Below are positions 59,737 to 64,000 of a DNA stretch of 64,000 nt, piece after piece (position 1 is the first letter of the stretch; each line of letters opens with the position of its first letter). The DNA is from Longimicrobium sp. Its GTDB lineage: Bacteria; Gemmatimonadota; Gemmatimonadetes; Longimicrobiales; Longimicrobiaceae. Position numbers and translations under genes: made by a program. The stretch covers positions 1 to 64,000 of the forward strand of contig DASVQP010000095.1 in NCBI GenBank assembly GCA_036389135.1. The letters run 5' to 3'. Under the pieces are notes generated by a model. It had not been told where the DNA came from and searched no databases. It saw only the letters and a list, made by a program, of their open reading frames with translations.

Positions 59737-60172
59737 GACCCCCTGAACCCCATGCAGCACCGCCGGGGCGCAGGTGGCGGCAAAATGGCTTCATGCGCCG
59801 AAATGCCGGGTTTTCCGGAAAAGCCACCCTGGCCCGTGAACACGCGCAGTCGTCCTCACTTGTAATCGCCCCGCTACCACCCCTCCAACCCCCCACGCGC
59901 ATGCTCCGCAGCCGCACCGACCCTCCCCGATCCACGCAGTTTCGAGAATGAAGGTCGCTCGTCCACCGCGACACCGCTTGCGCGGGAAGGGCAGACGGCC
60001 CGCAGGCGCGACGCGACGAGGACCGGCGGCCCCGCCCAGAGTCCCGCGCAAACCCACACCGGCGCTGCGTACTGAACCTGGCAGCCGTGCACCGATCTGT
60101 CGCTGCGGTGGCGCGCTGTTGCGCGAGGGATGCGCGCCCGGCAGGGCCGGGAAACCGGCCGTGGAAGGCCCG

Positions 60173-60204
60173 GGGGCGTGCGGCACCGAGCTGCCGCACG
60201 CCCC
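60173..60204 (-). terminator. Strong hairpin downstream of the nucleotidyltransferase gene
   Basis: A perfect 13-bp stem (60173-60185 with 60192-60204) with a 6-base loop lies about 42 bases after the stop of the minus-strand gene at 60246. There is no T-run on that strand; on the plus strand it is followed by GTCTTCT. The neighbouring GAAA-tetraloop hairpin (60145-60160) could be part of the same structure. Confidence 0.6.
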
Positions 60205-60245
60205 GTCTTCTACGCCGGTGGCCCGGCACAGTTAGACGACGCTGT

Positions 60246-61091
60246 TCATCGCCTACCTGCGTGCGCAACCCGGTCCCCCGTCAGGGGGACACGCCCGATC
60301 CCACTCTTCTTCAACCATGCCTGCGCCTGCTGTAGATATGGCGTCACGCCAGGATCGCGTCCTAATCGAACAACGACCATCTGCAACACTGCGCATGCCC
60401 GCTGGAATGGCGGAATAGATCGCTTTAGCACCCTCTCCAACTCAGCCGCAGTGTCCGCATCGACCGATGCGAGCTGTGTCAACATGGCCGGGATGCCATC
60501 TCGTTTGGAGCTATGCAGCTGATGGGACACGAGGACCGCCGTAACAGCGCGCATGACGCCGGCGTGCGCAGCCGACGCAAGGCTTGCCCCACCTGGCTCC
60601 GGCGTTGCGTCTGAGTCAGCCCGCGCGTTGGAGACGGCTTCCTCCAACACGGCGGCTGCATGGGTAATCCAAGTGCCGGTATGCTGGTGGCGGACCTCGG
60701 TTGGAGTGCGCCTGATCGTCGGCGGATTGCTCGGGGGATGTGAGTACACGTCTACCCCCTCCACGTCCACCAAGTGCTCCACACCCCCAATTACGTGGCG
60801 CGCTTCGTGGTAGCGGTCGGTGGTGCGCACCGACAGGTCCGTGGTGATCGGGGGCACACCCACGGCGCGCTGGATGCGGTCGCGCTCGGCCAGGTTCTCG
60901 GCCGGCCCCCACGGTCGGGTGCCGCGGGGCACCTCGACGAGCACCACCAGGTCCAAGTCGCTCGTCCGGTGTGCCGTGCCGCGTGCCCGCGAGCCGATCA
61001 TCACCACGCGCCGCACCCTGCCAAGCCCGGCAGCGACGATCTGCTGTGCAAGCTGCGTGGCGGTAGCCTGGTCGCTCGGGATCGGGTTCAC
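60246..61091 (-). CDS. Nucleotidyltransferase-fold protein with C-terminal helical (HEPN-like) domain
   Basis: 281 residues, ATG 61091. VVMIGSRARGTAHRTSDLDLVVLV is the GS-x10-DxD motif of MNT-type nucleotidyltransferases, followed by ITTDLSVRTTD carrying the third acidic residue. The C-terminal half (HTGTWITHAAAVLEEAVSNARADSD..., AAHAGVMRAVTAVLVSHQL, LASVDADTAAELERVLKRSIPPFQRACAVLQMV) is all helical, like HEPN or substrate-binding domains often paired with MNT proteins. It may be a solitary nucleotidyltransferase or a one-protein version of an MNT-HEPN module. Hairpins flank it at 60173-60204 and 61128-61164. Confidence 0.85.
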   Translation of the reverse strand: MNPIPSDQATATQLAQQIVAAGLGRVRRVVMIGSRARGTAHRTSDLDLVVLVEVPRGTRPWGPAENLAERDRIQRAVGVPPITTDLSVRTTDRYHEARHVIGGVEHLVDVEGVDVYSHPPSNPPTIRRTPTEVRHQHTGTWITHAAAVLEEAVSNARADSDATPEPGGASLASAAHAGVMRAVTAVLVSHQLHSSKRDGIPAMLTQLASVDADTAAELERVLKRSIPPFQRACAVLQMVVVRLGRDPGVTPYLQQAQAWLKKSGIGRVPLTGDRVAHAGRR

Positions 61092-61127
61092 TTCACCATC
61101 TTCGTAGGTAGGCGGTAGAAGCTAAGG

Positions 61128-61164
61128 CACGCACACTCAAGCCGTATGGGCGTGAGTGTGCGTG
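61128..61164 (-). terminator. Perfect 12-bp inverted repeat between two minus-strand genes
   Basis: CACGCACACTCA (61128-61139) and TGAGTGTGCGTG (61153-61164) are exact inverted copies with a 13-base loop. It lies 21 bases after the stop of the 61186 gene and 36 bases before the nucleotidyltransferase start. There is no T-run, so it could instead be an operator for the latter. Confidence 0.55.
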
Positions 61165-61185
61165 AATCAGGCTGCTTCACTTGGA

Positions 61186-61635
61186 TCAAATCATCACGTC
61201 AGCCAAGTGCTTAAGCTCACGGTCGAACACGTCGAGCGACTGCCATCCGGTACGGATGCAGATCTGTCCGGGCGGCGCTTTGCACTGGCTCGGCTCGGCC
61301 GGGAGTACCGCGAAGTAGTAAGCACCGACGCGGTAAAACTCGGGACGCGAGCCCGTGAGACTCCCCCCGGCCGCGAGCGCCTGCTGCTCCAGGACTGCCC
61401 TGAGACGGCCGCAGATCGCCCCATCCGCGAGAGGGTGAACCTCCTCCGCCGCGACCCGCGAGATGCCCCTCGCGTTCCGGGAGGAGGTGTACGTATCCGA
61501 ACTGGCCCACCGCGTCACGAGTCGCCGTCCCTGGGGAGTGGGCGCGGGACACTCCGCAAAAGTCGGGGCGGATCGCGGGGCAGGCGGTGTCACGCCGAGT
61601 AGGGCGGTCGCGAAGAAAAGAAGCATGGAGCTCAT
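61186..61635 (-). CDS. Small secreted protein of unknown function
   Basis: 149 residues from ATG 61635, chosen because AAGGA lies just upstream and the N terminus MSSMLLFFATALLGVTPPAP is a signal peptide; the frame extending to 61863 overlaps the lipoprotein gene. The mature part contains APTFAECPAPTPQGRRLVTRWASSD, AICGRLRAVLEQQALAAGGSL, FYRVGAYYFAVLPAE and CIRTGWQSLDVFDREL, with four cysteines likely forming disulphides. Family not recognised. It lies 34 bases after the lipoprotein gene and is probably co-transcribed and co-localised with it. Confidence 0.75.
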   Translation of the reverse strand: MSSMLLFFATALLGVTPPAPRSAPTFAECPAPTPQGRRLVTRWASSDTYTSSRNARGISRVAAEEVHPLADGAICGRLRAVLEQQALAAGGSLTGSRPEFYRVGAYYFAVLPAEPSQCKAPPGQICIRTGWQSLDVFDRELKHLADVMI

Positions 61636-61669
61636 CGTATCCTTGGAGTAAAGGTCGGATCGTCGTGGC

Positions 61670-62806
61670 CTAGTACCCGCAACGTGCGATGGAGAGGTCC
61701 ATCGCAAGGTCCTGACCCACGAAGAGGCGAATGCCGTTTGCATCGAGGATGATCCCTGCGAGTGGCTGTCCGCGACCCAAGGCGGCCCCCAACTGCTCAG
61801 ACGCCGTTCGGTCGAAGCTGCTCGGCTCTCCCGGATAGGGACCGATGTTGTTGATTTTCCCATCCGCCCCGCACTGCGGAATCAGCTCGCCAACGGTGTA
61901 TGGGTGTGTGTGGATGAACCCGACTACCGCGCCGTACCCCTCGGGCGGTTCTGCCATCGTAAAATCCGCTCCGCACACGTTCCCTGCGCCGAGGCTGTGG
62001 ATTCGGTACCCGGACTCGGTTTTTACGATCCACCCAAACTGCTCCTTCCGATCGCCGAGTGCCGCATCCGCGTTACTCGCCCGCCACGCTTCGGTGAAGC
62101 CCTCGCCGACCTTGGGATCGTCGATGAACTTATCACCGGTGGCGCATGGTCCGGGCTCCGGCGGCGTGCCGGGGTCCCATCCATAGCCGACCCCGTCGTT
62201 GTACCCCTGCGAGGCACCCCCGGCGCAACTTGCCCAGCACGGCTCATTAGCGTAGGGGTCGTATGGTTGCGGTGCCTGGTAATAGGGCGGGGGCGAGACG
62301 ATGATCTCCTCGATGGGGCAGACGCGCTCCCCCCTGGAGTTGGTCCAGCAGTCCGTGTAGTACATCGTGCTCACCGTCCCATCATCCTTCCCTCCCCCGT
62401 CGCGGCGGCGGCGGCGACCGTGCACCGCCAGCCGCCGGTCCATGAAGGCGATCGCCTCCGGTGTGCGCGGCACCCTGCAGTTCGCGGCCGCCACCGGCTC
62501 CTCGCCCTCGTTCTTCCATACGTACCGGAGCACCGCCGTTTCCCCGCTGTCGCCGATGAAAGGCTTGGGGAAGTCCACCCGCACGTGCTTGTACGCGTAC
62601 CGGGCGGGGCCGTCATCCGAGATGCGCATGCTCAGGTAGCACATGTAGGGCGATTCGGAGTTCGGCGCTCGCGACGCGCTCCAGCGAGCCGACGATTCGG
62701 TTCCAGGCGGCGCGGCGTCATTGGTGGTGGGGAGGTCCTGACACGCTGACGCTACGATTCCGAACAGCATCACCGCGCCCGCTGACCGCATTGGTTGAAG
62801 GGGCAC
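61670..62806 (-). CDS. Lipoprotein with C-terminal JAB/MPN-like domain
   Basis: About 378 residues from GTG 62806 (GGAGG upstream); ATG 62791 is the alternative. AGAVMLFGIVASAC is a lipoprotein signal with Cys as the lipidated residue. A beta-rich region follows (YMCYLSMRISDDG, YKHVRVDFPKPFIGDSGETAVLRYVWKNEG), then a Lys/Arg-rich link, a Tyr/Pro-rich segment (SPPPYYQAPQPYDPYAN) and a Cys-containing CWASCAGG. The last about 120 residues have VVGFIHTHPYTVGE and, after a loop, EPSSFD. This H-x-H-P with SxxD is the metal-site pattern of JAB/MPN peptidases and DUF4329-type domains. ANGIRLFVGQ ends the domain. It is probably attached to a membrane and faces outwards. Substrate unknown. Confidence 0.75.
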   Translation of the reverse strand: MPLQPMRSAGAVMLFGIVASACQDLPTTNDAAPPGTESSARWSASRAPNSESPYMCYLSMRISDDGPARYAYKHVRVDFPKPFIGDSGETAVLRYVWKNEGEEPVAAANCRVPRTPEAIAFMDRRLAVHGRRRRRDGGGKDDGTVSTMYYTDCWTNSRGERVCPIEEIIVSPPPYYQAPQPYDPYANEPCWASCAGGASQGYNDGVGYGWDPGTPPEPGPCATGDKFIDDPKVGEGFTEAWRASNADAALGDRKEQFGWIVKTESGYRIHSLGAGNVCGADFTMAEPPEGYGAVVGFIHTHPYTVGELIPQCGADGKINNIGPYPGEPSSFDRTASEQLGAALGRGQPLAGIILDANGIRLFVGQDLAMDLSIARCGY

Positions 62807-63130
62807 ACGTCCTCCGAGTTTGAACGGGGCAGGAGTGCTACCATGCCAGATCTGACACGGTAGTGCGGGGGGCAGACCCCGCGGGGGGACGCCCGCAGTG
62901 ACGCGCGCGCCTTTTTTCTGTCCCTCTATGTGAGTGCGTAGAGCGGACCCGCAGACTACCTGTTCGAGCGCGTAGCGGGAACACCGATCCGGGTACGCCG
63001 CACCCACACCATCCACTCTACGCACGCGCGTGGAAAGGCGTCAAGCGTTCGTATGGTAAGCGGCCGGGCTGCGGGCGCCGCTCCCGGCGGTGTCACTTTG
63101 GGGGCTTGCCTGACGGGCATACAGCCCCTT
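62807..63130. other. 324-base stretch without a gene, upstream of the lipoprotein gene
   Basis: No supportable gene; the frame entering from 63025 is an unlikely extension of the lipoprotein gene. It should hold the promoter of the lipoprotein and small secreted protein genes. A GCGGGG...CCCCGC hairpin at 62864-62883 is visible. No clear terminator was seen for the gene at 63131. Confidence 0.45.
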
Positions 63131-63400
63131 TCAGCCTCCCTCCGGATTGTTCGGGATGGGGTTGCCTTCTGCGTCTAGCGGCCGCCTCGACAGGTCCTCC
63201 CCCGTGTACTCGGCATCAATCATCTTCTCTAGCCAGCTCAGCAGACGGTCGGTGGAAGCGGGGACCTCGTCAGGGTAGCGCTTCGCGAGTTCCACGATCT
63301 TGCCAATCTCAGCGCGGGCCTCGGCATGGCCTTCGGGTAACATCTCGCTCAAGGGCGGAAGGAACCCCGGCGTGCTGTAGGGCGGTAGTCTGCTCATCAT
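63131..63400 (-). CDS. Unknown 89-residue protein
   Basis: The start is one of two adjacent ATG codons (63400 or 63397), preceded by GGAGG at the proper distance; the extension to 63487 lies over the neighbouring gene. The product is helical and acidic: LPPYSTPGFLPPLSEMLPEGHAEARAEIGKIVELAKRYPDEVPASTDRLLSWLEKMIDAEY, then GNPIPNNPEGG. No membrane or export signal. It lies 34 bases after the partial gene at 63435 and is probably in its operon. Family not recognised. Confidence 0.6.
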   Translation of the reverse strand: MMSRLPPYSTPGFLPPLSEMLPEGHAEARAEIGKIVELAKRYPDEVPASTDRLLSWLEKMIDAEYTGEDLSRRPLDAEGNPIPNNPEGG

Positions 63401-63434
63401 CAGTAACCTCCAAAATGGGGGAAGGACGCGCGCA

Positions 63435-64000
63435 CTACTGTTCCTCGGGAATCGGCCTCCACTCCAACAGCGGAATGGATTGCCCAAGCTCCGTCACCCG
63501 CCAGAAGATGAGTCCGGCCTGCCGCCCCGGCGGCGGCGGTTCGTCCTTTCTTTCGATCAGCCTCTTTCCGAGTAGCCAACGTAAATCGGTTCCGTCCACC
63601 GCTAGGTACGGCGGGCAACCGCTCACCCTGTTGTACCTCTGTACGCGTTCACCCAGTTCGCGCCCGGTCAACCACCCCCTCTCGCCAAACCGAGCCGGAG
63701 TGGCCGCATCGTTGTGCGCCTCGCGCAGAAGCTGGAGTGCGCCCCGTTGACGGGGCGGCACCCACACCGCGGCCTCCGCGTCTGCGGGGTTCAGGGATGG
63801 GATCGGTCCGTACACGGTAGAAGCGAAGTCATGGACCGCGCGCACGCCCTTGTCGCTGATGCGGTACACCCAAACTGGCCGAGCACGCCCAGGTGCCCTC
63901 GCGTCCGCATGATCGAGCAGCCCCCGCCGATGCAAGGGAGGAAGTTGATCCCAAAGCGCTTGCCGCGTGGCCTCCTCTATGTCCTCCAGGTGTGCCCACC
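63435..64000 (-). CDS. Partial gene running off the right edge, possible winged-helix protein
   Basis: The frame is open from 64000 to its stop at 63435 without needing an internal start, so the 5' end lies outside the window. Visible parts are LPPLHRRGLLDHAD, RPVWVYRISDKGVRAVHDF (the look of a wing with a 'YRISDKG' turn, as in winged-helix regulators), REAHNDAATPARFGERGWLTGRELGERVQRY and YLAVDGTDLRWLLGKRLIERK, a second helix-turn-helix-like block. The C terminus (GLIFWRVTELGQSIPLLEWRP) again has a wing-like 'WRVTELG'. Two winged-helix units in tandem are likely, which suggests a DNA-binding role. The family is not recognised. Confidence 0.6.
   Translation of the reverse strand, partial: WAHLEDIEEATRQALWDQLPPLHRRGLLDHADARAPGRARPVWVYRISDKGVRAVHDFASTVYGPIPSLNPADAEAAVWVPPRQRGALQLLREAHNDAATPARFGERGWLTGRELGERVQRYNRVSGCPPYLAVDGTDLRWLLGKRLIERKDEPPPPGRQAGLIFWRVTELGQSIPLLEWRPIPEEQ

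Larger units (their letters stand above)
59464..60245. other. 782-base stretch without a supportable gene
   Basis: The only long frames here (59591-60268 minus and small ones) give Arg/Ser/Cys-rich, non-protein-like translations and are rejected. The stretch holds an inverted repeat and tRNA T-arm-like hairpin (59681-59736), a GGCCGG-GAAA-CCGGCC tetraloop hairpin (60145-60160) and a 13-bp hairpin (60173-60204). The left part is AT-richer and belongs to the restriction-modification island; the right part returns to high GC. Confidence 0.6.

Noticed and set aside
59713-59790. A complete tRNA gene on the minus strand
   Set aside because: Only a T-arm-like hairpin and a possible acceptor strand are visible. 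No anticodon arm or matching 5' acceptor strand could be drawn.
59591-60268. 225-codon minus-strand frame in the gene-poor stretch
   Set aside because: The translation is Arg/Ser/Cys-rich without domain features and crosses strong hairpins and the base-composition boundary.

Overview
The window is about 70% GC over most of its length. It has an ADOP-type (PadR-coupled, FtsX/MacB-like) permease, long leftward operons with ATGA/GTGA stop-start overlaps, and abundant GTG starts. These traits fit Gemmatimonadota such as Longimicrobium, or a similar high-GC soil phylum; that placement is an inference, as no rRNA or other marker gene is present.

Region 1 (1-7441) is a patchwork on the end of a norD-like VWA gene. 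The true 3' end lies at 2-283. A second 208-bp copy of the same 3' end lies at 5112-5319 and a third, 64 bp, at 7378-7441. The first interval holds a DUF3597 gene, a DUF937 gene, a methylase/HsdS scrap and a padR-permease pair. The second holds one low-GC OLD-family ATPase/TOPRIM nuclease gene. It looks like a repeatedly used insertion site.

Region 2 (7447-54976, all minus strand) is a complete-looking extracellular contractile injection system (eCIS; Afp/PVC/MAC-like) locus of about 46 kb. In transcription order it encodes a LuxR/NarL regulator, a degenerate receiver-like protein, the Pvc16 cap-type protein, an unknown protein, sheath 1, tube 1, an FN3-decorated 995-aa sheath 2, tube 2, the LysM/tube-initiator protein, a 53-aa DUF5908 protein, a hub (gpD/gp27-like), a spike (gpV/gp5-like), a baseplate-linked protein with a hydrophobic C terminus, gp25, baseplate J, tail protein I, two fibre-like proteins that share an N-terminal module, a secreted protein with a MYXO-CTERM-like tail, an Lgt-like protein, an unknown protein and the AAA+ ATPase. 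Two giant DUF4157 (HEVTH) cargo/effector proteins follow. The last of these ends in an Ntox15-like domain with an HxxD motif and is followed immediately by a Tdi1-type (GAD-like/DUF1851) immunity gene. The locus ends in four glycosyltransferase genes, two of them fused to methyltransferases. No separate tape-measure or PAAR gene was recognised.

Region 3 (55209-64000) begins with an AraC-type regulator divergent from the LuxR gene. A lower-GC island follows, with a type IIG restriction-modification enzyme and a convergent PD-(D/E)XK-like gene. A gene-poor 0.8-kb stretch then carries an att-like/tRNA-T-arm-like site and strong hairpins. The end of the window holds a nucleotidyltransferase-fold protein, a small secreted protein, a lipoprotein with a JAB/MPN-like HTHP motif, a small unknown protein and a partial gene that runs off the end.

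The most notable system is the eCIS with two modular DUF4157 effectors, one paired with a DNase-type toxin tail and immunity gene. That combination suggests antibacterial or kin-directed delivery rather than purely anti-eukaryotic use. The co-directional glycosylation block is also unusual.
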